Origin: an uncultured bacterium
Lineage (GTDB): Bacteria > UBP6 > UBA1177
NCBI GenBank assembly: GCA_905233945.1
Contig: CAJOFY010000013.1
Location: 55,376 to 119,375 of the forward strand
Reading direction: 5' to 3'
Length of the DNA stretch: 64,000 nt
The position numbers and the translations under genes were made by a program. The notes under the pieces were generated by a model. That model was given only the letters and a program-made list of their open reading frames with translations. It was not told the origin of the DNA and did no database searches. Shown in pieces: positions 1 to 9,622 of this stretch. Positions within the stretch are counted from its first letter, which is position 1. Every line of letters starts with the position of its first letter.

Positions 1-641
1 ACGCAAAAGACAGAAAAGAACAACTGAAAAAAATCAATAAAAATTATACTGATCTTTTGGATGTCAGAATGTTCGGAGCAGTATTTGCGGCTGAAGGTGG
101 GAATGATCATTTGACAGGTCCGATTCAGTTCAACTGGGGTTATTCTCTCAACAAAGTCCAGCTCTGCGAATCTTCTTCTATCACTTCAAGTTTCAGCTCC
201 GGTGAAGGCATAGGGCATGATTACAGGGTGAAATATTCTCTTATAGCTTTTAACGGAAGCATAAACGGTTCTGCAGCAAACGAGACCAAACTGTCTGATG
301 GCGACATAAAAATTTTTGATGAAGCTATGCTTAAAGCTATTCCTGCAAACAGAACCCGCTCAAAAATCAACCAGTTTCCGAGACTCTACATGAGAATCGA
401 AATGAAAGACAACCAGACCTTTATGAAAGATCTGAGGGAATACGTGAAATTCATTCCTTTAATCGACGAATACAAAATAGAAACCTTAGAAAATTACGAG
501 CTTAACATTTCTGAATTAGTTGAATATATCAATAAATTCAACGACAAAATAGAAAAGATAGTTTGTTGGAAAGATGACAAAATCAAGATCACAGGTTGGG
601 AAAAACTGCCTAAAACAGCAGAATTGAACATTCTTCAATAA
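1..641 (+). CDS. cas7: Cas7 (Csh2-like), type I-B Cascade backbone, 5' end outside window
   Basis: Cas7 polymerises along the crRNA and forms the backbone of the type I surveillance complex. The reading frame is open from position 3, so the gene starts to the left of the window; about 212 residues are visible. The text DVRMFGAVFA, GPIQFNWGYSL and the RSKINQFPRLYMRIE stretch match my memory of the Csh2 family of subtype I-B (Hmari). It ends at a TAA 10 bases before cas5, in an operon reading cas7-cas5-cas3-cas4-cas1-cas2. cas8b and cas6 would be expected upstream, out of view. Family assignment is firm, subtype assignment good. Confidence 0.88.
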   Translation, partial: AKDRKEQLKKINKNYTDLLDVRMFGAVFAAEGGNDHLTGPIQFNWGYSLNKVQLCESSSITSSFSSGEGIGHDYRVKYSLIAFNGSINGSAANETKLSDGDIKIFDEAMLKAIPANRTRSKINQFPRLYMRIEMKDNQTFMKDLREYVKFIPLIDEYKIETLENYELNISELVEYINKFNDKIEKIVCWKDDKIKITGWEKLPKTAELNILQ

Positions 642-651
642 GGAGATTCGC

Positions 652-1398
652 ATGAAAAATCTTAAGAGAGCGATCTCTTTTGAGCTTTGCGGCAAATTTG
701 CACAATTCAAAAAGTTTTATACAAATTCCTCATCCCTGACCTATCTGATTCCGACGAGAACAACTATTATCGGGATTTTGGCTTCTATTATGAAAATGCC
801 GAGAGACAGTTATTATAAAACTTTCAGCGAAGAAGAATTCGGAATAGCAGTCAAAATTTCCACCGGCTGTAAAATAAGAAAGCAAATTCAGACCATGAAT
901 TATCTGCAATCTCCAGGATCCAGCAAACAACACAGCCAATGCAAACTTGAAATGTTATTTCCTGAAACGTTGGGTGATTTGATTTCTTATAAAATTTATG
1001 TCGGAGCTTTTTCAGATGATTCACTGAAAGTATTGAACGAACTATCAGAAAAGATCTTTTCCGGTGATTTCGGATACGGAATTTATTTAGGACAGAGGCA
1101 ATTCGGAGGCAACATCTCGAATTTAAAAGTTTTTGAAGAAAACGAACTCGTTTTTATGGAAGAATCCAATTCGCTTGATTCGGCATCCATCCTTGAAGAT
1201 GCAAATATAAATCTTGATATTGACACAAGAATAGTAACAGATCAGATGCCGACAAACATGGAAGAAGACTCCGGTAAAAACAAAGGCCGCAAACTCGGTA
1301 CAATAAAAAGGATCGTCTACGAAAAAACAGGAAAGACACTACACGGGAATTTCAAGAACTGTTGGCTGATAGGAACAGAAACGATCTCATTTCTATAA
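652..1398 (+). CDS. cas5: Cas5 (type I-B), crRNA 5'-handle binding Cascade subunit
   Basis: Cas5 caps the 5' handle of crRNA in the type I complex. The 248-residue product has the expected N-terminus (AISFELCGKFAQFKKFYTN) followed by SLTYLIPTRTTIIGILASI, the glycine-rich entry segment typical of Cas5 of the Hmari subtype. An AGGAG sits at 642-646, well placed for the ATG at 652. The stop at 1398 is 8 bases before the cas3 ATG. The length is normal for the family. The gene is slightly AT-rich like the rest of the cas operon. Confidence 0.85.
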   Translation: MKNLKRAISFELCGKFAQFKKFYTNSSSLTYLIPTRTTIIGILASIMKMPRDSYYKTFSEEEFGIAVKISTGCKIRKQIQTMNYLQSPGSSKQHSQCKLEMLFPETLGDLISYKIYVGAFSDDSLKVLNELSEKIFSGDFGYGIYLGQRQFGGNISNLKVFEENELVFMEESNSLDSASILEDANINLDIDTRIVTDQMPTNMEEDSGKNKGRKLGTIKRIVYEKTGKTLHGNFKNCWLIGTETISFL

Positions 1399-1406
1399 GG
1401 AAAATT

Positions 1407-3863
1407 ATGACAGCGACCAAACTTATTTCACATCCGGCAGAAGGCAATGTAAAAGAAAAAACTCTTAAAGAACATCTTTGCAATGTCGCTGAAAAATCAA
1501 GAGAAACCATTCTTAAAATGAGACTTAACCTTTCCATTCTAAAAAAGGAAGATTTGGCTCAAATATCTTTTACTATCGGAATGCTACACGATTTCGGGAA
1601 AGCGACTTCATATTTTCAGGATTATATCAGAAACATCAGGGGCGGAGACAATTACACTAGACATGGTTTTGTTTCCGCTCTTGTTACTTACTATGCGATA
1701 GAAAAGTGCCTTGATCTTGAAGATTCCGATTTAAAAAGAAAGTTTCAGGCTATCGCCTACCTCATTGTCAAAAAACATCACGGCAATCTCGAAACTATAA
1801 AAAGCTCAGATGACGATGAATCTTTGAAAACAAGCATAGATGTCGCAAAAAAACAGTTGAAAAATATTGAGCAAAATCACAAATCTGCTGTTTCTGAAAT
1901 ATACCAAGAATGCGTCATTCCTATTTTTGACATTATCAATGCCATAGATTTTGAAGAATTTTCCGATTTTTTGGACAATGATGCTGAAGACATTTTCGAT
2001 CCCGATGACGACAAAATCGAGCAAGATAAAAATATTGAGCTTTTCTTTATTGCAAACCTGCTTTTTTCTGTTTTGATTGATTGTGACAAAAAGGATGCAG
2101 CCAGACTTGACGATTCTTATTTTGAAGGAAATCTTGAAGAACCAGAGAACGATATTTTTGCATATATTGCACATCTGAGAAAACAAAATCCCGAGAAATT
2201 TTCGCAGGAAATCCCGATAAATAGAATCAGAACCGAATTTTTGGAAGAAATCTCGGCAAACGACAAAATAACTCCTGAAAATCACTTTTACACAATCACG
2301 GCACCTACAGGAATAGGAAAAACTTTCGGCTGCCTAGCATTCGCCAACAAATTAAAAAATCTGCTGCCTAAAGGGGAAGGAAGAATTATCTATGCCCTGC
2401 CCTACACTTCCATTATTGACCAGAATTACGATGAATTTAAAAGAATTATTGAATTTAACAAAAAAGAGCTTTTTGAAAAAAGACCGGAAAGATATCTGCT
2501 GAAGCACCATCATCTTACTTTTGGTAAGATCGAAAACAGAACCGATGAAGATGATTATTCCTACAAATCGTATCTTGATGACAAACTTTTTGTGGAATCA
2601 TGGGAATCTTCAATGATTGTAACCACTTTTGTACAATTTTTTCATACTATGATTGGATTCCGGAACAAATTTCTTAAAAAATTCCACAACATAGTAAATT
2701 CCATCGTCATTTTGGACGAAGTACAGAACGTAGACCCCAACTATTATCGTTTACTTAAAAGAACCTTGAAAATTCTTGGAGAAAAATTCAATATTTATTT
2801 TCTGCTGATAACCGCAACCCAGCCGGAAATACTTGAAGATCCGATAGATTTAATTGATGCGTCGAAGTATATGAAAAATGAACTTTTCAACCGCGTCAGA
2901 ATGTCATACGACCATGACACAAAAAATGTGGAAGAGTTCTACCTCAACTTTGCTGAATCCTTTGAAGGGAAAAACTGTCTTATAGTTTTCAACACGCGCA
3001 AAGCTGCAATCGAAACCTATAAATATTTATCCGAAAATATGAGAGGATATGAGTTTTTCTGTTTGACGACATATCTCATACCGAAAGACAGAAAGGAAAA
3101 AATTGAAGAAATCAAAAACAAAGTGAAAAGTCATGAGAAACTCATCGTAATTTCGACCCAAATGATTGAAGCCGGTGTTGATGTAAGTTTTGAATCCGTA
3201 TTTCGTGATCTCGGACCTTTTGACTCTATTGTTCAGGTTGCCGGAAGGTGCAACCGCAGCGGAGAATACGGAATTCTTGGCGGCAGTATGACCCTACTGT
3301 CGTTAGGCACAAGCAATAATGTTTACGATAAATTTTTAATACAAGCGGCTGACAAGGTGCTTCAGAATACAGAATATTCGAGTTCCGATTTTTATCAGTT
3401 ATCAAAAGAATATTTCAGCAAATTTGATTATGAAGCAAAAAGCAGAAAATTACTTAAAGCTATTTGGCAATTAAATTATGACAGTCATATAAAAGACCAG
3501 ACACCTGTATCCGAATTCAAATTGATCGAAGATGATTATTCAGACACCTCTGTTTATATGCTCACCAACAAAGAATCTGATGAAAATATGCAGAAACTGT
3601 TGGAATTGATTTATGAAATAAAAGAAAATCCTACGGATAAAGATAACAACAAAAAGCTGCTTGAAATTGAAATACTGAAAGGTTTTCTTAAAAATTACCA
3701 GCTTAATTTGAGAGAAAAGGAAATCACTCCTTATAATCACCTGATTGAGAACAAAGAGAGCTTTTATCAGTATGTCTCATTTAAAAATATTGCCGAAATC
3801 TATAATAAAAAGATTGGCTTTCTAAAAAAAACTAAAGAAGAATCAGGGGTTATTCAACTATAA
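1407..3863 (+). CDS. cas3: Cas3 HD nuclease-helicase
   Basis: Cas3 is recruited by Cascade to unwind and degrade target DNA. The 818-residue product carries an N-terminal HD nuclease domain (LHDFGKATSYF) and a superfamily 2 helicase: Walker A TAPTGIGKTFG, motif II ILDEVQNV, motif III ITATQPE, and motif VI QVAGRCNRSGEYG. I chose the ATG at 1407, which has AAGGAAAA just upstream; the frame is open back to a TTG at 1362 inside cas5, but that has no ribosome site. The stop overlaps the cas4 start in TAATG, implying translational coupling. Confidence 0.92.
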   Translation: MTATKLISHPAEGNVKEKTLKEHLCNVAEKSRETILKMRLNLSILKKEDLAQISFTIGMLHDFGKATSYFQDYIRNIRGGDNYTRHGFVSALVTYYAIEKCLDLEDSDLKRKFQAIAYLIVKKHHGNLETIKSSDDDESLKTSIDVAKKQLKNIEQNHKSAVSEIYQECVIPIFDIINAIDFEEFSDFLDNDAEDIFDPDDDKIEQDKNIELFFIANLLFSVLIDCDKKDAARLDDSYFEGNLEEPENDIFAYIAHLRKQNPEKFSQEIPINRIRTEFLEEISANDKITPENHFYTITAPTGIGKTFGCLAFANKLKNLLPKGEGRIIYALPYTSIIDQNYDEFKRIIEFNKKELFEKRPERYLLKHHHLTFGKIENRTDEDDYSYKSYLDDKLFVESWESSMIVTTFVQFFHTMIGFRNKFLKKFHNIVNSIVILDEVQNVDPNYYRLLKRTLKILGEKFNIYFLLITATQPEILEDPIDLIDASKYMKNELFNRVRMSYDHDTKNVEEFYLNFAESFEGKNCLIVFNTRKAAIETYKYLSENMRGYEFFCLTTYLIPKDRKEKIEEIKNKVKSHEKLIVISTQMIEAGVDVSFESVFRDLGPFDSIVQVAGRCNRSGEYGILGGSMTLLSLGTSNNVYDKFLIQAADKVLQNTEYSSSDFYQLSKEYFSKFDYEAKSRKLLKAIWQLNYDSHIKDQTPVSEFKLIEDDYSDTSVYMLTNKESDENMQKLLELIYEIKENPTDKDNNKKLLEIEILKGFLKNYQLNLREKEITPYNHLIENKESFYQYVSFKNIAEIYNKKIGFLKKTKEESGVIQL

Positions 3864-4444
3864 TGTGTATCTTAGTAAAACCTTCGGATTTACTGCAATA
3901 TTTATATTGTCCAAGATTCATCTACTTTTTTCATTCACTCGAAATTCCGGAACATCAGGAAAAACGCTACAAAGTTCAGGTCGGGCGAGAAATCCATGAG
4001 GAAAAAACCCAGATCAACAAGGATTATCTCCGCAAAAAAATCGGAGCAACCGCCAAAGAGCAGGAAGTCTATCTTTCAAGCGAAAAATACCATCTGAAGG
4101 GAATCGTCGATGAAGTTCTTACTTTGAATGACGGAACAATGGCTCCGCTTGACTATAAATTTGCGGAATATTCCGACCATCTTTTTTCAACCTACAAATA
4201 TCAGTCGCTCTGTTACGCCCTGCTGATAGAGGAAAATTACGGAAAAAAAGTTGATCGCGGATTTTTGGTCTACACCCGTTCAAACAACAAACTGGTCACT
4301 CTCGAATTTACTGATGAAGACAGAGCTCAACTAATTGATATAATTAAAGAAATAGTTTTGATTATGAATACGGGATTTTATCCTAAAAAAACCAGAAACA
4401 CCGCAAGATGCGGAGACTGCACATACAGGAATATTTGCGTGTAA
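3863..4444 (+). CDS. cas4: Cas4 Fe-S exonuclease for spacer processing
   Basis: Cas4 trims prespacers and helps select the PAM during adaptation together with Cas1-Cas2. The 193-residue product has the N-terminal cysteine in LYCPRFIYF, the RecB-like nuclease core (GIVDEVL, APLDYKFAEY and the Q in YKYQSLCYALL), and the C-terminal cysteine trio in ARCGDCTYRNICV. These four cysteines should hold a [4Fe-4S] cluster. Its ATG overlaps the cas3 stop by one base. It lies directly before cas1, as usual in type I-B loci. Confidence 0.9.
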   Translation: MCILVKPSDLLQYLYCPRFIYFFHSLEIPEHQEKRYKVQVGREIHEEKTQINKDYLRKKIGATAKEQEVYLSSEKYHLKGIVDEVLTLNDGTMAPLDYKFAEYSDHLFSTYKYQSLCYALLIEENYGKKVDRGFLVYTRSNNKLVTLEFTDEDRAQLIDIIKEIVLIMNTGFYPKKTRNTARCGDCTYRNICV

Positions 4445-4451
4445 GGGAAAA

Positions 4452-5453
4452 ATGCAGCTTGTAATAAATTCAAAAGGTGCCTATATCAGAAAGCGCGGCG
4501 AATGTTTTGAAGTCACTGTCGATGAAAAAAAGAGCGAGATTTCAGCTTCAAAAGTCCAGTCAATTCTGATAACGACAGCGGTTCTGATTTCGACAGACGC
4601 GATCCTGCTTGCCTACGAAAACAATATCGACATTGTGTTTCTCGACAAATTCGGAAACCCTTTTTCAAGAATCTGGCACTCGAAATTCGGTTCAACAGCT
4701 TTGATAAGAAGACGGCAGCTTGAACTTTCACAATCAAAGGAAGGTGTTGAAATCGTTAAGGAATGGATATGCGAGAAAATAGAATCACAGATTTCACTGC
4801 TTGAAAAACTTGCCCGCACCCGAGAAAACAAAAAAGAGATGATTGAAACAGCTGTCATCGCAATTTCCGAACAAAAATCGAAGCTTTCAGCCGTCAAAGC
4901 TGATTCGACCGACGAAGTACGCAACACGATCATGGCTTATGAAGGAGCTGCCAGCAGAATATATTTTGAAACTATTGCTGAAATTGTTCCGCCGCAATAC
5001 AAATTCGACGGAAGAAGCAGGAATCCTGCGCAGGACTACTTCAATGCCTTTTTGAACTACGGTTACGGCATTTTATACGGCAGAGTCGAGAGAGCCTGCG
5101 TGATTTCAGGCCTGGATCCCTACTCCGGATTTCTTCACACGGATAACTACGGCAAAAAATCATTCGTGTTTGATATTATTGAACTTTTCAGACACCATGT
5201 CGATGAAATAGTTATAAAATTATTCTCAAAAAGGATGATAAAACAGGAAATGTGCCGCGAAATAAAAAACGGATTCACGCTCGAAAAAGAAGGAAAACAG
5301 CTGATTGTCGGTGAATTCAACAAAGAAATGGAAGAAACTATCCGTTACCGCGGACGGAACATTAAAAAATGCAACGTGATAGAATTCGAGTGCCACAGAA
5401 TAGCCAACAAATTCATAGGAGAAAGCCGCGATGCTGACATGGTTGGTATATGA
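4452..5453 (+). CDS. cas1: Cas1 spacer integrase
   Basis: Cas1 is the metal-dependent integrase that inserts new spacers at the leader end. The 333-residue length is typical. Conserved catalytic context is visible: Glu in AYEGAASRIYF, His in HTDNYGKKSFVFD and Asp/Glu in FDIIELFRHH. The start is ATG at 4452, seven bases after cas4, with AAGGGAAA ahead of it. The 3' end overlaps cas2 by 23 bases, so Cas1 and Cas2 are probably co-translated. With intact Cas4, Cas1 and Cas2, the adaptation module looks functional. Confidence 0.94.
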   Translation: MQLVINSKGAYIRKRGECFEVTVDEKKSEISASKVQSILITTAVLISTDAILLAYENNIDIVFLDKFGNPFSRIWHSKFGSTALIRRRQLELSQSKEGVEIVKEWICEKIESQISLLEKLARTRENKKEMIETAVIAISEQKSKLSAVKADSTDEVRNTIMAYEGAASRIYFETIAEIVPPQYKFDGRSRNPAQDYFNAFLNYGYGILYGRVERACVISGLDPYSGFLHTDNYGKKSFVFDIIELFRHHVDEIVIKLFSKRMIKQEMCREIKNGFTLEKEGKQLIVGEFNKEMEETIRYRGRNIKKCNVIEFECHRIANKFIGESRDADMVGI

Positions 5454-5721
5454 CATATCCGACGACAAAAAGAGAAACAATGTCGTCCGCGCCTGCAAAG
5501 ATGCAGGGCTTTACCGCGTTCAGAAGAGCGTTTTTCTTGGCGACATCGAACGCAGCCGACTCGATGAACTTTACTTGAAATGCGCAGATATTATTGATAA
5601 AAACATTGATTCACTTTACATTTTCCCGATGTGTAAGGAAGATTTTCAGCGTGTCAAAACCGCAGGAAACGCCTTTGACAAAAAGTTGGTAAGTGACGAA
5701 ATTCTATCAATGTTTTTTTAA
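5431..5721 (+). CDS. cas2: Cas2 adaptation protein
   Basis: Cas2 is the dimeric scaffold of the Cas1-Cas2 integrase. The 96-residue product opens with MLTWLVYDISDDKKRNNV, which is the ferredoxin-like beta strand with the conserved Asp, followed by CKDAGLYRVQKSVFLGDI, a standard Cas2 signature. It starts inside the end of cas1 and is the last cas gene; the CRISPR leader begins directly after its stop. No truncation is seen. Confidence 0.94.
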   Translation: MLTWLVYDISDDKKRNNVVRACKDAGLYRVQKSVFLGDIERSRLDELYLKCADIIDKNIDSLYIFPMCKEDFQRVKTAGNAFDKKLVSDEILSMFF

Positions 5722-5958
5722 GGCACGCTCTTTGACAACTGAGTAATAGAAATTGACTGAATCTGGTGTTTTTATAGCCACTTTCGACTAAATTTAAACT
5801 AACACACTGGAATCATTAAGTAACTCAAACACAAAAACCTGTAAAGCAGCACAAAAAAACTTGATTTCAACAAGATTTTTGCTAAAAAAGAGCGTTTTTC
5901 CGTTCATCAAAAACCGAGCTAAGCACTTAATATCATTTTATATATTAAGAAAGATTGG
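5722..5958 (+). promoter_or_regulatory. CRISPR leader
   Basis: This AT-rich, gene-free 237-base stretch lies between cas2 and the first repeat. It is the leader because repeats end in GTTGAAAC (the usual crRNA 5' handle end, so transcription is rightward) and because the only degenerate terminal repeat lies at the far right end. It should hold the array promoter and the Cas1-Cas2/IHF docking sites. I see a candidate promoter at 5861-5888 and no open frame. Confidence 0.75.
5861..5888 (+). promoter_or_regulatory. candidate promoter of the CRISPR array
   Basis: TTGATT at 5861-5866 and TAAAAA at 5883-5888 are separated by 16 bases, the same spacing seen at most other candidate promoters in this window. 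Transcription would begin about 65 bases before the first repeat. Confidence 0.45.
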
Positions 5959-6181
5959 GTCATTAGGCTAAATCCATGAAAACAAGGGTTGAAACTGAAA
6001 GATGGCAAAGTGTTATTTGTTGTAAGTTCGGAGTCATTAGGCTAAATCCATGAAAACAAGGGTTGAAACACAAGATTGTTTTTGACTGCAATAAGGCCTT
6101 TCAGGCCTGTCATTAGGCTAAATCCATGAAAACAAGGGTTGAAACCAGATTGAGTATGAAGGAATCGCAAGCGAAGGAACT

Positions 6182-6210
6182 GTCATTAGGCTAAATCCAT
6201 GAAAACAAAC
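6182..6210 (+). repeat. truncated CRISPR repeat 4
   Basis: The repeat runs normally to GAAAACAA and then continues AC followed by the next spacer, so about 8 bases of the 3' part (GGGTTGAA) are missing. The crRNA made from the following spacer would lack the normal GUUGAAAC handle. Confidence 0.9.
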
Positions 6211-6610
6211 TGTATCGGCTCCCATCTGTGTATTGCCGCCCATAGTGTCATTAGGCTAAATCCATGAAAACAAGGGTTGAAACTAATGTCAAAATCATAC
6301 TCATCATAATTCCATGCTGGTCATTAGGCTAAATCCATGAAAACAAGGGTTGAAACAGTAATCCGGATCGGCAAGCAGTGCGAGATCTGCGAGTCATTAG
6401 GCTAAATCCATGAAAACAAGGGTTGAAACTGATTTTGCAAATAATCCTGGAAAAGTTTTATTGCCGTCATTAGGCTAAATCCATGAAAACAAGGGTTGAA
6501 ACACACGTTTGCAAATTTCAACGGCGAGCCCGACATCGTCATTAGGCTAAATCCATGAAAACAAGGGTTGAAACCAGATTGAGTATGAAGGAATCGCAAG
6601 CGAAGGAACT

Positions 6611-6637
6611 GTCATTAGGCTAAATCCATGAAAACAA
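6611..6637 (+). repeat. truncated CRISPR repeat 10
   Basis: This copy also breaks off after GAAAACAA and is followed by only 25 bases before the next repeat, so the deletion seems to have removed the last 10 repeat bases and part of the spacer. It follows the same spacer sequence as truncated repeat 4. Confidence 0.9.
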
Positions 6638-9560
6638 CCTAAAGGTCAAGTTCCTTGGTATAGTCATTAGGCTAAATCCATGAAAACAAGGGTTGAAACT
6701 CATTTTTATGAAATTGGAAAAAGAAGCAGTGCTTGTCATTAGGCTAAATCCATGAAAACAAGGGTTGAAACAGACAAATGGCAAAGTGTTATCTGTTGCA
6801 AGTTAGGGAAGGTCATTAGGCTAAATCCATGAAAACAAGGGTTGAAACCTTTCTTTTGAAAGAAGGGTAAACTCGTTCCCATTCCGTCATTAGGCTAAAT
6901 CCATGAAAACAAGGGTTGAAACTCCAGCAGTTCAAACGTATCGCACGTGGTTTCAAAGTCATTAGGCTAAATCCATGAAAACAAGGGTTGAAACATAAAT
7001 CAAATCCATCGAGATCTTCTCTGAAAAGAAGGGTCATTAGGCTAAATCCATGAAAACAAGGGTTGAAACTTTATTATCTTCGAGAATTTCTATCTCGCAT
7101 ATATTTGTCATTAGGCTAAATCCATGAAAACAAGGGTTGAAACTTAATTTGTTTTACGCCATATGCTGTTTCGATTTTGGGTCATTAGGCTAAATCCATG
7201 AAAACAAGGGTTGAAACATAAATTTCTATAAGGCGGCGTCAGATGCGAAAAAGGTCATTAGGCTAAATCCATGAAAACAAGGGTTGAAACTTTCCATACA
7301 TTTCAAGCGTATAAATCATGTTTCCGAGTCATTAGGCTAAATCCATGAAAACAAGGGTTGAAACACACTTTTGCAAATTTCAACGGCGAGCCCGACATCG
7401 TCATTAGGCTAAATCCATGAAAACAAGGGTTGAAACTAAAATTGACCCAGATTATCGCCTTCTTCTCTCCGAGAGGTCATTAGGCTAAATCCATGAAAAC
7501 AAGGGTTGAAACTACAAGACAGCTTTGCAGGCACGGTTCGCCTTGCACAGTCATTAGGCTAAATCCATGAAAACAAGGGTTGAAACTTTCGTAAGCCCAT
7601 TTTTCAAACTCTGCCTGAGCTACTTGTCATTAGGCTAAATCCATGAAAACAAGGGTTGAAACTAGACGGACCCATCTATTGCGCTGACTTCAATAATGCC
7701 TTGTCATTAGGCTAAATCCATGAAAACAAGGGTTGAAACTAGATTTCAACGTAATCTACAATTACAGAATGCGCGGTCATTAGGCTAAATCCATGAAAAC
7801 AAGGGTTGAAACTTTTTCTTCGACAAAACCGTATTGACCGCAGGCATAAGTCATTAGGCTAAATCCATGAAAACAAGGGTTGAAACTTTTACAAATTTTG
7901 CTTTTTGTTTTTCTGACCATCTAGTCATTAGGCTAAATCCATGAAAACAAGGGTTGAAACCTCAGGCTGAAAAAATTTATTTGCAAATAGCAGATATAGT
8001 CATTAGGCTAAATCCATGAAAACAAGGGTTGAAACCGTGTCCGCACCCATCTGAGTATTAGTGCCCATCGGCGGTCATTAGGCTAAATCCATGAAAACAA
8101 GGGTTGAAACATTATTATCTGAATTGAAAATATGCCAACTAAAAGAGGTCATTAGGCTAAATCCATGAAAACAAGGGTTGAAACTCGATAACAATACGGG
8201 CTTTGTTTACGTTGCAATATAGTCATTAGGCTAAATCCATGAAAACAAGGGTTGAAACTGCCTTCGAGTGATTTTTTTAAGCGCGTGTCAGAAAAGGTCA
8301 TTAGGCTAAATCCATGAAAACAAGGGTTGAAACTTTATCATTCTGTAATGCGCTTTGTCTGCGGTGTAAAGGTCATTAGGCTAAATCCATGAAAACAAGG
8401 GTTGAAACTGCAGTAGTGCGATTCTCTGCTTGTGTATTTCACCCGGTCATTAGGCTAAATCCATGAAAACAAGGGTTGAAACCATGAGTGAGAATTTCCT
8501 CGGACGGTTTTAAACGATGGTCATTAGGCTAAATCCATGAAAACAAGGGTTGAAACAAAAGTTTTCCCAATGTCCATGCGTCACTTGTTATAAAGGTCAT
8601 TAGGCTAAATCCATGAAAACAAGGGTTGAAACTCGCCCTCTTTCTTGTGATCCGAGATAAAAGACGGGTCATTAGGCTAAATCCATGAAAACAAGGGTTG
8701 AAACAAAGCCGCCCTTTAAAAGATGAAAAAACACTTATTCGGTCATTAGGCTAAATCCATGAAAACAAGGGTTGAAACCAGATTTTTTTAATTAAAACGG
8801 CAATTCGTCGTCTTCGGTCATTAGGCTAAATCCATGAAAACAAGGGTTGAAACATTTAGAGCTGTTTTTTAGCGGCGCGGACTGCGATATGGTCATTAGG
8901 CTAAATCCATGAAAACAAGGGTTGAAACATTTTCGCATCAATCGAAGCGCAGACACGGTCGAGTGTGGTCATTAGGCTAAATCCATGAAAACAAGGGTTG
9001 AAACATTTCAGTTATATCACCGCTGCATCCCATGATTCACCGGTCATTAGGCTAAATCCATGAAAACAAGGGTTGAAACAGGTGGAGAGCTTCGAGCCCT
9101 GTCCTTATAGCGTTGCGGGTCATTAGGCTAAATCCATGAAAACAAGGGTTGAAACTCCTATGAAGTTTTTCCATCACTTACCCCATAAAAGGTCATTAGG
9201 CTAAATCCATGAAAACAAGGGTTGAAACTCTCTGTAATAATCGGTCCAAATTGCACAAAAAGCGTTGGTCATTAGGCTAAATCCATGAAAACAAGGGTTG
9301 AAACTTTGTCAAGAAAAAAATAAAAATTTTTTATTTTTCTGGGTCATTAGGCTAAATCCATGAAAACAAGGGTTCAACTTACTTATACCGTTGCCAAAAA
9401 TCCCCTTTCTTATTGCAATAGCGTAAATGTCTAATTTTGTTGAATGATTTTGAAATTTTGATGTTAGACAATGTTGAGTCGGAGAATGAGGAAATGCGAG
9501 CGGTGATTGCGTTACGTTGCCAAGTTAAGATGCAAGTTTTTAATTTAAAGTCAAAATTTA

Positions 9561-9588
9561 TTGATAATTTTTAGAATTTAATCATAAT
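9561..9588 (+). promoter_or_regulatory. candidate promoter of the ORF6N gene
   Basis: TTGATA at 9561-9566, 16 bases, CATAAT at 9583-9588. The preceding stretch from 9380 is AT-rich, gene-free trailer. Transcription would start near 9595, which is at or after the first possible ATG (9593) and favours the ATG at 9623. Confidence 0.5.
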
Positions 9589-9622
9589 AAAAATGTTGAA
9601 AACTTATTTTTGTTCTTCAAAG

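Larger units (their letters stand above)
5959..9379 (+). CRISPR. CRISPR array, 47 repeats and 46 spacers
   Basis: I count 47 copies of a 37-base repeat that begins GTCATTAGG and ends GGGTTGAAAC, with spacers of 35-40 bases. Exceptions: repeat 4 (6182-6210) and repeat 10 (6611-6637) have lost most of the 3' end, the spacer after repeat 10 is only 25 bases, and the last repeat (9343-9379) ends in a degenerate GGTTCAAC. The array follows a type I-B cas operon on the same strand. Spacer 3 (6146-6181) and spacer 9 (6575-6610) are identical. Three other spacer pairs are near-copies (see findings). Newest spacers should be on the left. Confidence 0.98.

Noticed and set aside
1806..2285. Minus-strand frame of 159 residues inside cas3
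   Set aside because: Lies antisense within the HD/helicase region of cas3 and shows no family features.
6402..7037. Minus-strand open frames across the CRISPR array with repeated FNPCFHGFSLMT text
   Set aside because: The text is only the translation of the CRISPR repeat; no promoter or ribosome site, and the frame depends on spacer length.
9305..9342. Last spacer, very AT-rich with an AAAAAT/ATTTTT inverted repeat, as a possible terminator
   Set aside because: It has no GC stem; most likely an ordinary old spacer of low complexity.
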